Shown in pieces: positions 29,061 through 36,072 of a DNA stretch of 64,000 bases (position 1 is its first letter; the number at the start of each line of letters is the position of its first letter). Below the pieces are notes generated by a model, which was not told the DNA's origin, did not search any database, and saw only the letters and a program-made list of their open reading frames with translations. Both the position numbers and the translations under genes were made by a program. This DNA comes from DASUPK01 sp963774305 (GTDB lineage Bacteria; Actinomycetota; Thermoleophilia; Solirubrobacterales; 70-9): NCBI GenBank assembly GCA_963774305.1, contig CAVZEM010000011.1, forward strand, positions 1 to 64,000, written 5' to 3'.

Positions 29061-29520
29061 ATGCCGATGAGGCTCGAGCCGATCTATCGCGCGCGCTTCA
29101 GCGCGCCTCAGAAGCTGGAGCGTTGAGCTCACCGGCCCGGACGGCAGCGAGGGTCAGGACTTTCTCCTCACCGAAGGGCGTTGTGAGGGGCGGGTTGCGG
29201 CCTCCTGGCGTGGCGCCAACTACCCGCGCCGTCGCACCGACGGCACGCTGACGCCTGACTTTCGAGGAGCGCTGGAGACCGATGACAGCGCCACGATCCT
29301 CTTCTCCTGGAACGGGTACGGCCGCGCAAGCCAAGGCGGCATGAGCGAGCTGGTCGGAGGCATGACCCACACCACCGATGACGAGCGATACCGGTGGCTC
29401 AACGATGCGTTCTGCGCCGTGGCGGGCGAGGTGCATCATCGGCCCGACGACGACCGCGTCGAGGTGGTCCTCGACGTCTTCGAGCTTGTGCGGGAGAGGC
29501 CCGCCGATCAGTCCTCCAGA
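29061..29520 (+). pseudogene. DUF3237 protein, frameshifted
   Basis: MPMRLEPIYRARFSAP in the first frame, then SVELTGPDGSEGQDF, GRVAASWRGANYPRRRTDG and DDERYRWLNDAFCAVAGE in the next, give an almost complete DUF3237 beta-barrel protein. The frame change is near 29113. The C-terminal frame runs on without a natural stop into the neighbouring antisense lipoprotein gene, so the 3' end is uncertain. Function of the family is not established. Confidence 0.6.
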
Positions 29521-29577
29521 CACGGGCCGGCGACGGTCGGAGCTTCTATCTTCACGCGAGGGCGTGCGTCGATCCGG

Positions 29578-30110
29578 CTAGTGGACTGCTTTGCCGTTGG
29601 CTCGGAGCACGTACCAATAGCCGCCGAACTCCGAGACCGCCTGGGACAGCACCTGTCCGGGCTGGGTGTCGTGGATGTAGAAGTAGACAGGCTGTCCGCT
29701 GAGGTCGCCTGGAGACTCCCGTCGCTTCGGCGGGTGGTCCCGATCAGCTGCTGCTTGGCGCCCCCGACGGCGTGCGGCTTCGACTTGACGATATAGGGAG
29801 GCCATGCGGTGGCGCAGTCACCGGAGCAGTTGCTGGTCTTCCCCTGATCGGCAGTGAACAGGTAGAGGGCCCGGCCGCGGCCGTTGAAGAGGATCCGCCC
29901 ATAGTCCGAGTCGGCCACCTTGATCTTGGGGCCCTTGGCGGCCGAGGCCGTCGCAGCCGGTGTGTCGGTGGACCGGCTCGAATAGCCGGGTGCCGCCGCG
30001 ACGGGATCGCTGGCATTCGAGCTGCCGGAGCCGCAGCCGACGACGACGGCGGCCGCGACGAGTGCCGGCAGGAGCAGAAGGACGAGGCGAAGGAGACGGT
30101 TGATCCGCAC
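29578..30110 (-). CDS. Secreted-repeat lipoprotein (PF03640-type), frameshifted
   Basis: Lipoprotein signal with lipobox-like VVVGCGSGSS, then the repeat SDYGRILFNGRGRALYLFTA with SGDCATAWPP. A frame change near 29715 is needed to reach the second repeat half (QPVYFYIHDTQPGQVLSQAV, YWYVLRANGKAVH) and the stop at 29578. Exported and probably membrane-anchored; role unknown. Confidence 0.75.
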
Positions 30111-30312
30111 GCAGGGGGAGTCCCGGCAGGGCAGCAGGCGTTACAGCCGCGCAGGTGTTCAGCCTTCAGGCCGAGGCGCTTGGCCAGCCCGGCGGCCTGG
30201 CCTGCGCGCTCGGAGTATCTCCGAGATCTGCGGCGCGCAGCGGTCGCGGCGCGAGAGGGTGAGCGACCAGGCGTGGTAACGATCCCGTCGCGCGACGGAC
30301 TAACCAGGACCG

Positions 30313-30714
30313 ATGTCCAACGTCAGAGGAACAGCGCGCATCGCCGCCGGCCTGGTCTTTCTCGGATTCGGGATAGCCAAGTTCGCGAACCACTCGGTCG
30401 AGGTCGATTCGTTCGAGACCTACGGACTGCCGGCGCCGGACGCGTTCGTCTACGTGATCGGGACGATCGAGCTGATCGGGGGTCTGATGCTGATCGCGGG
30501 AGCCGGAACCCGTCTGGCGGCGCTTGTGCTCGCCGGCGACATGGTCGGTGCGATCGCCGTCTCCGGCATCAAGGAAGGCGAGCCGGTCAGCCTGACGCTC
30601 GCGCCGCTGCTGCTCGCGGTCATGATCGTCGTGCTCTGGGCCGGCCCGGGCCGCCCGGCGCTCAGCCCACAAAGCTCCCCGCCGGCCAGGGCGCACCCGA
30701 GTAGCGCTCGATGA
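30313..30714 (+). CDS. DoxX-like membrane protein
   Basis: 133 residues with four membrane helices: ARIAAGLVFLGFGIAKFANH (the conserved first helix), VIGTIELIGGLMLIAGAGTR, VLAGDMVGAIAVSG and APLLLAVMIVVLWAGPG. DoxX-family proteins are small membrane components associated with redox or stress functions. The 3' end overlaps the convergent gene by 53 bp. Confidence 0.8.
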   Translation: MSNVRGTARIAAGLVFLGFGIAKFANHSVEVDSFETYGLPAPDAFVYVIGTIELIGGLMLIAGAGTRLAALVLAGDMVGAIAVSGIKEGEPVSLTLAPLLLAVMIVVLWAGPGRPALSPQSSPPARAHPSSAR

Positions 30715-31126
30715 CGGGGCCGGGCGGGGACGGCACCCGTGAGAAGAAGTCGGCCCGCACACCTATCCCGGGGAAGAGGCGGGCGAACGGGTCCTGGTCG
30801 AAGCGGCGCGGATCGGTGGCGACGGTGACCCCTCCGGCGCACCGACTCTCGTCGAGGGAGAAGGTCGAGATGCAGACGAGATCGTCCCCCAGCATCGGGA
30901 TCCACCAGGCGAGCGCATCCCGGCGGGCCTGCTGGACCTCGGGCTCGTCGTAGCGGAGCGCCGCGTCGTCGTCGGTGAGCGCGCAGACGTGGGCGTAGGC
31001 GCCCTGAACCGTCTCGCCGCCCAGGCAGCGCGCGTCGATCCGCAGCCGCCGCCCCGGCCCGTGGGGATCGTCGCTGAGTCCCTCACCGTCGAATCTGATG
31101 TAGGCGAAGGGGAGCTCGTTGCTCAC
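30662..31126 (-). CDS. Conserved hypothetical protein
   Basis: 154 residues, not recognised. Soluble, rich in acidic residues and aromatics (ELPFAYIRFDGEGLSDD, ARRDALAWWIPMLGDDLVC, FARLFPGIGVRADFFSRVP). GTG start overlaps the stop of the upstream peroxiredoxin-like gene (GTGA), implying coupled translation and related roles. Confidence 0.55.
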   Translation of the reverse strand: MSNELPFAYIRFDGEGLSDDPHGPGRRLRIDARCLGGETVQGAYAHVCALTDDDAALRYDEPEVQQARRDALAWWIPMLGDDLVCISTFSLDESRCAGGVTVATDPRRFDQDPFARLFPGIGVRADFFSRVPSPPGPVIERYSGAPWPAGSFVG

Positions 31127-31629
31127 GACTCGGGCACTTCCCAGTCCTCGCGGATCTCTCGCGTGATCGCGCGCATCTCCTGACGCAGCTCCTCCATCGT
31201 CGCCCGGCCCCAGTACCAGTAGCCGTTGAATTCAGCGTGGATCGTGAGATCCGGGAAGAGGGTGAAGGCTGCCGGCCTGTAGGGGTCGTGGAGCGTGTCG
31301 GTGCCCTCGCAGAGGGGGAGCTGCTTGAGCCAGCGGCGCTCCGAGTCCGAGAGGAAGGTGAAGCGGGCGCCTAGCCCGGCCCGGAAGGCCGACTGGACTT
31401 CTGGCGCGTCGACGCTCACCACGATGATCTTCGCGTAGGCGACCTCGAACTCGTTCTGGACCTGGCAGAGCTCACGCATGTAGCGCTGCTCCTTGGGGCA
31501 CCACCAACCGCGCGAGGTGATCAGCGCGACCGGGTCGCCGTTCGAGATTTCCGAGATGGTGCGGGGCCGCCCGGTGTGGTCGGGCAAATCGAGGTTCGGG
31601 AAGCGGGCACCTGGAGAGAGGTCGGTCAT
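31123..31629 (-). CDS. Peroxiredoxin/AhpC-TSA-like protein
   Basis: 168 residues with a thioredoxin fold: SPGARFPNLDLPDHTGRP, then the active-site loop ITSRGWWCPKEQRYM with a single peroxidatic-type Cys, a second Cys 11 residues on (RELC), and IIVVSVDAPEVQSAF. No CxxC, so a peroxiredoxin type rather than thioredoxin. Start ATG at 31629 places the typical N-terminus first. Confidence 0.75.
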   Translation of the reverse strand: MTDLSPGARFPNLDLPDHTGRPRTISEISNGDPVALITSRGWWCPKEQRYMRELCQVQNEFEVAYAKIIVVSVDAPEVQSAFRAGLGARFTFLSDSERRWLKQLPLCEGTDTLHDPYRPAAFTLFPDLTIHAEFNGYWYWGRATMEELRQEMRAITREIREDWEVPES

Positions 31630-32094
31630 CGCACCGGGAAGGCTGCTCTGCACGTCAAGGCTGTTAAAGCCACGGCGCCTGCAATGCCCGAAGCCCGCAT
31701 GGGCCTGACGTCCGAATTCTCGACTCCGGAGGGTGAAGTATGACCGAGACCCAGCACCGGCCTCCGAGCCGATCTCGACCGACACCGCTTTCACGCGAAG
31801 CGACAGTGCCGCGAAGCGTGTTGCTTTGCATGGAAGCAGCGGTCTTCACGAGATACGGCGCCGGCGGTGTCGGAGGAGAACGTGGAGAAAGTTCGTAGCT
31901 CTAACGACACCTGGAACCGCGGTGATTTTTGATGGCTCGCTGGCGCACGCCAATCCCGAAGTCACGGGTACTCGAGGGGCCCACCCATGGTGCAGCGAGA
32001 GGACGCGGGCTTTCGCGAGAAGATCGACCGAGCGGCTCCGTGCGGGGCCAGGAGGCGCGGGCAGGAGGAACGATGAGCACCGAAAGGAATCGAG
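31630..32094. other. Gene-free stretch with one interspersed repeat
   Basis: I find no credible gene. Contains the second copy of the hairpin repeat; the remainder shows no conserved coding. Confidence 0.5.
31785..31862. repeat. Interspersed repeat with hairpin, copy 2
   Basis: Shares with 22478-22553 the blocks gcgacagYgccgc, ttgctttgcatggaa, gcagc and cgagatac in the same order and orientation, over about 75 bp. Stem shortened relative to copy 1. Confidence 0.6.
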
Positions 32095-32574
32095 ATGGCT
32101 GACGATGTCGAGATGGCGAACCGACGACTGGACGCGAGTGAGAACGAGGCACTGACCGGCCTGGCCCGGATGGGTGCGGATGCGTTCGGGTACACGGCAG
32201 ACCTGCGGATCGACCGCGGTCTCGCCCAGCTTCTGCGCCTGCGAGTTTCGCAACTCAACAACTGCACCTACTGCCTCAACCTGCACTACCAGGCGGCGCG
32301 CGAGGCGGGCATCCCCCGGGCCAAGATCGACACCCTGACTGCGTGGTGGGAGACCGAGCTTCACTCCAAGGCCGAGCAGGCGGCGCTCCGCTACACCGAG
32401 GCGCTGACCCGCGCCGCCGACACCGACCGGGACGCGGAGTTCCAGCGCTTCCACGACGCGCTCGCCGAGCACTTCAGCCCGGAGGAGATGCTCGAGATCG
32501 TCGCCGTCGTCGTCAACATGAACGTCTGGACCCGGATCAAGCTTGCCGAGGGCGCGATGCCGGGCCTGGCCTGA
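32095..32574 (+). CDS. AhpD-like carboxymuconolactone decarboxylase family protein
   Basis: 159 residues, all helical, with the AhpD-type redox motif NNCTYCLNLHYQAAREAG (CxxC followed by His). Likely a peroxidase or disulfide reductase, with the peroxiredoxin-like gene nearby as a plausible functional neighbour. The ATG is preceded by ggaatcgag, a modest ribosome site. Confidence 0.85.
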   Translation: MADDVEMANRRLDASENEALTGLARMGADAFGYTADLRIDRGLAQLLRLRVSQLNNCTYCLNLHYQAAREAGIPRAKIDTLTAWWETELHSKAEQAALRYTEALTRAADTDRDAEFQRFHDALAEHFSPEEMLEIVAVVVNMNVWTRIKLAEGAMPGLA

Positions 32575-32935
32575 GCTTCGAGACGGGCCCTGCTCGTCGC
32601 CCTCCGATGATCCCGGCTGCTGCGGCCCTTGTGGGCTCGCGCTTCTCGTCTCTATGAGACGAAAGCGGCGCTTTGCATGGAAACCAGGGATCTGCACGAG
32701 AACTGCGCCGACGACTGAACATCGCTCAACGGCGTGGCCGTCGCCGGGACGAATCGAGGACCGCCTCGCCCCCCCAGGTAGGCGCGAATGCGCTTCACCG
32801 CCGGCGCGATCCGGATCCGGCCACTGAGTCGGCCCTTTGTTGTGCTGGTGGCTGGCTGGCTCATCGCGGGCTCCTAGTGGCGGGCTGTGCAGAATGGACT
32901 GCTTGGTCCATCGTGGTGTCCAGCCGTTACGCGGC
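32575..32935. other. Gene-free stretch with hairpin repeat copy 3
   Basis: No gene seen. Holds the third, most diverged copy of the interspersed repeat (32668-32706: gctttgcatggaa then tctgcacgaga). Confidence 0.5.
32668..32706. repeat. Interspersed repeat, copy 3 (diverged)
   Basis: gcgctttgcatggaaa and atctgcacgagaactg align with the cores at 22520 and 31821. The left arm is not recognisable. Confidence 0.45.
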
Positions 32936-33130
32936 CTAAGCGGAGGCGTGTGCGCGGAGGTGCGCGTAGGCCGCGTCCAGCGCGATGGCGAAGCTGCCCG
33001 AGGTCGCGCCTTGCCTGGGTGAGTAGCAAGCCGCCCTGGATCGCCGCGAAGGTGGCCGTCGCGAGCTCTTCGGGGTTCGCTCTGCGATCGAGCTTGCCCC
33101 GTGCCTTCATCGTGCGCAACCCCTCACGGA
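32936..33130 (-). pseudogene. TetR C-terminal domain fragment
   Basis: SIREGLRTMKARGKLDRR, NPEELATATFAAIQGGLLL, then after a frame change IALDAAYAHLRAHA and a stop. This is the ligand-binding tail of a TetR regulator without its DNA-binding half. The left limit near 33130 coincides with the start of a toxin-like fragment on the other strand. Confidence 0.6.
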
Positions 33131-33316
33131 TCGAACACGCGACTGCGCATGCGATGAGCATCGACGACCAGGAAGACGACCCCGCTTATACCTCGGATCG
33201 GCACGGAACGCCGACTGCTCGAGGTGGTCACGATCCTTCGTGACGACAGCTCCGAGCTCGCGATCCATGCGATGAGGATGCGGCCGAAGTACAGGCGCCT
33301 GCTGCCCGGAGACTAA
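33131..33316 (+). pseudogene. BrnT/DUF4258-like toxin C-terminal fragment
   Basis: HATAHAMSIDDQEDDPAYTS, then in the next frame RRLLEVVTILRDDSSELAIH and AMRMRPKYRRLLPGD ending at TAA 33314-33316. The last part matches the C-terminus of small RNase-like toxins of the BrnT/DUF4258 type. The N-terminus is missing and one frameshift is present. One base separates it from the antitoxin-like gene. Confidence 0.5.
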
Positions 33317-33317
33317 G

Positions 33318-33599
33318 ATGGCGAAGCGGAAGACACACGGGAAGACGGCGAGTGGCAAGCCGCTCACCGAAGAGACGGTCGAGAAGCTGGCCAAGAAGGC
33401 CGGGGCCGGCTACGACATCGAGGAGACCCTTCGGCGCAGGCCTGGACGACCCGCGATCGGCTCGGCGCCGGCATCTGTGGAGTCGGTGCGCTTGGAGCCT
33501 GAGCTACGAGATGCCCTTGCCAAGCGCGCTGACCGCGACGACGAGACGACGTCCTCAGTGATTCGAAAGGCGCTTCGGCAGTACCTGAGGGTCGGCTGA
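33318..33599 (+). CDS. Ribbon-helix-helix antitoxin-like protein
   Basis: 93 residues: basic N-terminus (AKRKTHGKTASGKPLTEE) with GRPAIGSAPASVESVRLEPE, then a RHH DNA-binding region (LRDALAKRADRDDETTSSV, IRKALRQYLR). Probably the antitoxin of a toxin-antitoxin pair whose toxin is the broken fragment immediately upstream. Would bind DNA as a dimer and autoregulate. Confidence 0.75.
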   Translation: MAKRKTHGKTASGKPLTEETVEKLAKKAGAGYDIEETLRRRPGRPAIGSAPASVESVRLEPELRDALAKRADRDDETTSSVIRKALRQYLRVG

Positions 33600-33692
33600 C
33601 CGAATTGCGCCTTTTTTGGGTCAAGCACCAAGAGCAAGATCTGACCTCTTGCCCTCCAGATGCGGCGTCCAGGGCGCCGCAACTATCGTCCG

Positions 33693-34121
33693 ATGCCCAT
33701 GGAGGCGGGCCGCCGCAGCTATCGCACCCACCTGAAGAGCGCGGTGGCGACCAGCGCCGCCCCCTACGGGTACACGCTCACGATCTGGACCTCCGGCGCC
33801 GTGACCACACACGCCCGTGGGATCCCGACGGCCTGGGAGGCGCTCCTCTTCCTGGCTGGGGCGGTCCTCGGCTTCGCGGTCACGGCGGCCCTTGCCTATG
33901 GGCGCCCTAGCGAGATCCTGGCGCCGCGCGAGCACGGCTCGGTGCGCCTCTGGGGCGGCTTTCACCTCGTCTCCGTCGGGCTCGCGATCGGCGGGGCCGC
34001 TTTGGTGACGGCCCTGGTCAAGGACCCGGTTGCCTGGATGATCGTTGGCTTCGTCGCGACGCTCGTCTACCTGGTCGTGATCGCCGCGCAGTTCACGCTT
34101 GCCGACGCCCACGGGAAATGA
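33693..34121 (+). CDS. Small membrane protein, three or four helices
   Basis: 142 residues from the ATG at 33693. Hydrophobic segments: EALLFLAGAVLGFAVTAALA, FHLVSVGLAIGGAALVTAL and WMIVGFVATLVYLVVIAAQF; an additional weaker one follows SAAPYGYTLTIW. No recognised family. Confidence 0.65.
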   Translation: MPMEAGRRSYRTHLKSAVATSAAPYGYTLTIWTSGAVTTHARGIPTAWEALLFLAGAVLGFAVTAALAYGRPSEILAPREHGSVRLWGGFHLVSVGLAIGGAALVTALVKDPVAWMIVGFVATLVYLVVIAAQFTLADAHGK

Positions 34122-34175
34122 GCCTGGTGGCAACGCACTGCCCGGGCGCCGCTGCGGGCGCCCGGGCAGCCAGAG

Positions 34176-34562
34176 TCACGAAGAAGCGGCCTCCATCTCC
34201 TCCATGTTCTTGGTGACGACCTGGATCGTCTTGCCCAGCTCCTCGGTCGGGCTGAACTCGACCACCTCGGTTCCGGCATAGAGCACCGGGGTGTGCCCCG
34301 GGCCGACGCGGTACGCGTCGCCGGCTTCGACGATCTCCTCTCCGTCCTTCGAGCGGAAGGCGACCTTGCCCTTGATCACGTAGCCCATGTGCTCGCACTG
34401 GCACTGATCGTCCGGTAGCCCCTTGAAGAACGGGGACAGGTCGGCGTCCTGGGTGTAGGTCTCGAAGCCCACCGTCCAACCACCGTCGAAGTGCTCGAAG
34501 TGGCCTTCGTAGCCCTCCACCGTCTCGTGCTCGGAGGCGGTCTCCTTCGATGCCTTTGGCAT
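34176..34562 (-). CDS. Cupin-fold protein
   Basis: 128 residues with a single cupin barrel: GHFEHFDGGWTVGFETYTQD, CQCEHMGYVIKGKVAFRSKD and AGDAYRVGPGHTPVLYAGTE. A His (CEH) and an Asp/His pair (GDAY, GPGHT) could bind metal. The second gene of a short minus-strand operon after the SnoaL-like gene; likely under the divergent MerR regulator. Confidence 0.8.
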   Translation of the reverse strand: MPKASKETASEHETVEGYEGHFEHFDGGWTVGFETYTQDADLSPFFKGLPDDQCQCEHMGYVIKGKVAFRSKDGEEIVEAGDAYRVGPGHTPVLYAGTEVVEFSPTEELGKTIQVVTKNMEEMEAASS

Positions 34563-34632
34563 TTCCCTCTCCTTTCTGCCGCTCTCGCGGCAGTCTCTTC
34601 GGCTGGGTCGTGATCTGCAAGCGGCCACGGGG

Positions 34633-35001
34633 CTACTTCGGATCGCCCGCCTGGACGTCGCGCTCGCGGACGATGCGACCGTCCTCGATCTCCAGGATCG
34701 AGTTGGCCACCACCTTGCGGCCACCGGGGAACTCGCATGTGACCGTCGCGGCCGCCCGGCCCTCGCCGGCCACGGCGTTCTCCACCGTGGCAGTGGCGCC
34801 GGCGGCTGCGCAGTGCTCGAACATTCCCCTGAACACCTCCTTGCCGTGGCGAGTCCGCGGTGAGCTCGGCGGGTTGTCGCGGTCGATCTGAACCAGCTCG
34901 ACGTCGTCGGCGTACAGCGCGAGGATGGTCTCGATGTCCCATTCCTCGTAGGCGCGCTTGAAGGCGTCGAGGTCGAACATTGTGGTCGTCTCGGCGGTCA
35001 T
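34633..35001 (-). CDS. SnoaL-like/NTF2-fold protein
   Basis: 122 residues: FKRAYEEWDIETILALYADD, RTRHGKEVFRGMFEHC, VTCEFPGGRKVVANSILEI. An aggagg-type ribosome site precedes the ATG. First gene of a two-gene operon with the cupin, divergent from the MerR gene and downstream of a perfect palindrome. Substrate unknown. Confidence 0.8.
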   Translation of the reverse strand: MTAETTTMFDLDAFKRAYEEWDIETILALYADDVELVQIDRDNPPSSPRTRHGKEVFRGMFEHCAAAGATATVENAVAGEGRAAATVTCEFPGGRKVVANSILEIEDGRIVRERDVQAGDPK

Positions 35002-35050
35002 CGTGTCCTCCTTCTGTTGTGTGTTTGACCGTTCCGCGACTACCATGGGC

Positions 35051-35068
35051 CTTGAAGTCGGCTTCAAG
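35051..35068. promoter_or_regulatory. Perfect palindrome, MerR operator
   Basis: cttgaagtcggcttcaag: 7-bp arms around a 4-bp centre, 20 bp before the merR start. On the minus strand it lies just after TTGACT (a -35 match) with about 20 bp before a weak -10, the long-spacer arrangement MerR proteins act on. It would control the SnoaL-cupin operon. Confidence 0.7.
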
Positions 35069-35088
35069 TCAAGCCCGGGAGAAGGAAT

Positions 35089-35559
35089 ATGCAGGACTGG
35101 CCTGAGTTGACGATCGGGGAGATTGCCCGCAGAGCCGGGGTAGCCTCATCGACGATCCGCTACTACGAGTCGATCGAGCTGCTGCCGGAGCCGGTGCGCG
35201 AGCGCGGACAGCGCCGCTACGACGAATCGGTGCTCGGCAAGCTCGGGTTCATCGGGGTGGCGCAATCGGCCGGCTTCAGCCTCGATGAGATCAAAGAGCT
35301 GATGGAGGGCATCGACGGACGCGACGGCATGGCCAACCCGATGCGCTCGCTCTCGAGCCGCAAGCTAGACGAGGTTGAGGAGCTGCTTGAGCGAACCAAG
35401 GCGATGAAGGGCTGGCTACAAGTCGCCCAGGAATGCGGGTGTATGACGCCGGAGGAATGCTCTCTCTTCCCGGCGTCGGGAGAAGGGTCAGTCGACCCCG
35501 GCCTCGTCCTGACGCTCGTACGGGTCAAGGATGGGGTGTGCCGGCGAGAACCGGCTTAA
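35089..35559 (+). CDS. MerR family transcriptional regulator
   Basis: 156 residues. Winged helix: LTIGEIARRAGVASSTIRYY, ESIELLPEPVRERGQRRYD; coiled-coil dimer helix (RKLDEVEELLERTKAMKGWL). C-terminal cysteines (ECGCMTPEECSLF and a later C) could bind metal or sense redox state, as in SoxR/ZntR-type members. Divergent from the SnoaL-cupin pair with a perfect operator between. Confidence 0.88.
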   Translation: MQDWPELTIGEIARRAGVASSTIRYYESIELLPEPVRERGQRRYDESVLGKLGFIGVAQSAGFSLDEIKELMEGIDGRDGMANPMRSLSSRKLDEVEELLERTKAMKGWLQVAQECGCMTPEECSLFPASGEGSVDPGLVLTLVRVKDGVCRREPA

Positions 35560-35645
35560 CGTCCAAGACCGCTTCCGCAAACGCGTGCTTGCGGAACTGC
35601 CGAGGCGCGAGAAAGGCAAGTCGTCGCTGGCTTCCGCGAGACCGG

Positions 35646-35671
35646 AGATTGTGCCCTCGAATGTGCCCTCG
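35646..35671. repeat. 26-bp direct repeat, copy 2
   Basis: Identical to 22288-22313, same orientation. Together with the tRNA-Pro copies it frames the 13.4-kb right module of the island. Confidence 0.85.
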
Positions 35672-35679
35672 CCCGAATC

Positions 35680-35717
35680 AGACTGGGGGTCTCGTGCCTG
35701 GAGGGGACCCCCAGTCT
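35680..35717. repeat. Perfect 12-bp inverted repeat, 14-bp loop
   Basis: agactgggggtc and gacccccagtct. It lies between the 26-bp repeat and the intact tRNA-Pro. No T-tract follows, so it is not an ordinary intrinsic terminator; it may be a recombination or protein-binding site. Confidence 0.75.
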
Positions 35718-35782
35718 AGATCGGCTGCCGCAGCATTTTGCCGCTCTCGATTCGCCAAAACACGCTGATTACCAGGGAAAAA

Positions 35783-35856
35783 TCGGGGCGACTGGATTTG
35801 AACCAGCGACCTTTCGGCCCCCAGCCGAATGCGCTACCAGACTGCGCCACGCCCCG
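35783..35856 (-). tRNA. tRNA-Pro(GGG)
   Basis: Complete cloverleaf: 7-bp acceptor cggggcg/cgccccg, D arm, anticodon arm ttcgg-ctggggg-ccgaa (anticodon GGG), T arm gctgg-ttcaaat-ccagt. Its 3' part is duplicated three times to the left, marking it as an integration target. Confidence 0.95.
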
Positions 35857-35879
35857 AGGGGGAATCAATCCTAGACGCA

Positions 35880-35951
35880 AGCGGGCGACGGGAATCGAAC
35901 CCGTTCCTCGAGCTTGGAAGGCTCACGTGCAACCGTTAACACCTCGCCCGC
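35880..35951 (-). tRNA. tRNA-Gly(TCC)
   Basis: Acceptor gcgggcg/cgcccgc, anticodon loop cttccaa (TCC), T arm cgggttcgattcccg. 23 bp upstream of tRNA-Pro on the same strand. Confidence 0.92.
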
Positions 35952-36072
35952 GCGGGTGTCGATTATAGGTTCGCGATCGCGGCCTACCGGGAGGCACGCG
36001 CCGCTGTCTTTGCGAAACTCAGCGGGCGCGGGACGGTTCTAGTGGCAGGGTCGCCCGCCGCACCTCCGACGT

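Noticed and set aside
30166..30762. Antisense frame opposite the DoxX-like gene
   Set aside because: No membrane or family features; DoxX frame has clear helices.
31733..32155. Possible gene before the AhpD-like protein
   Set aside because: A short TPGTAVIFDGSLAHANPE stretch looks protein-like but has no start, no continuation and no recognisable family.
16825..35783. Integrase or transposase expected for the island
   Set aside because: I searched the reading frames between the scars for tyrosine/serine recombinase or transposase motifs and saw none convincing; I therefore do not call a mobile element as autonomous.
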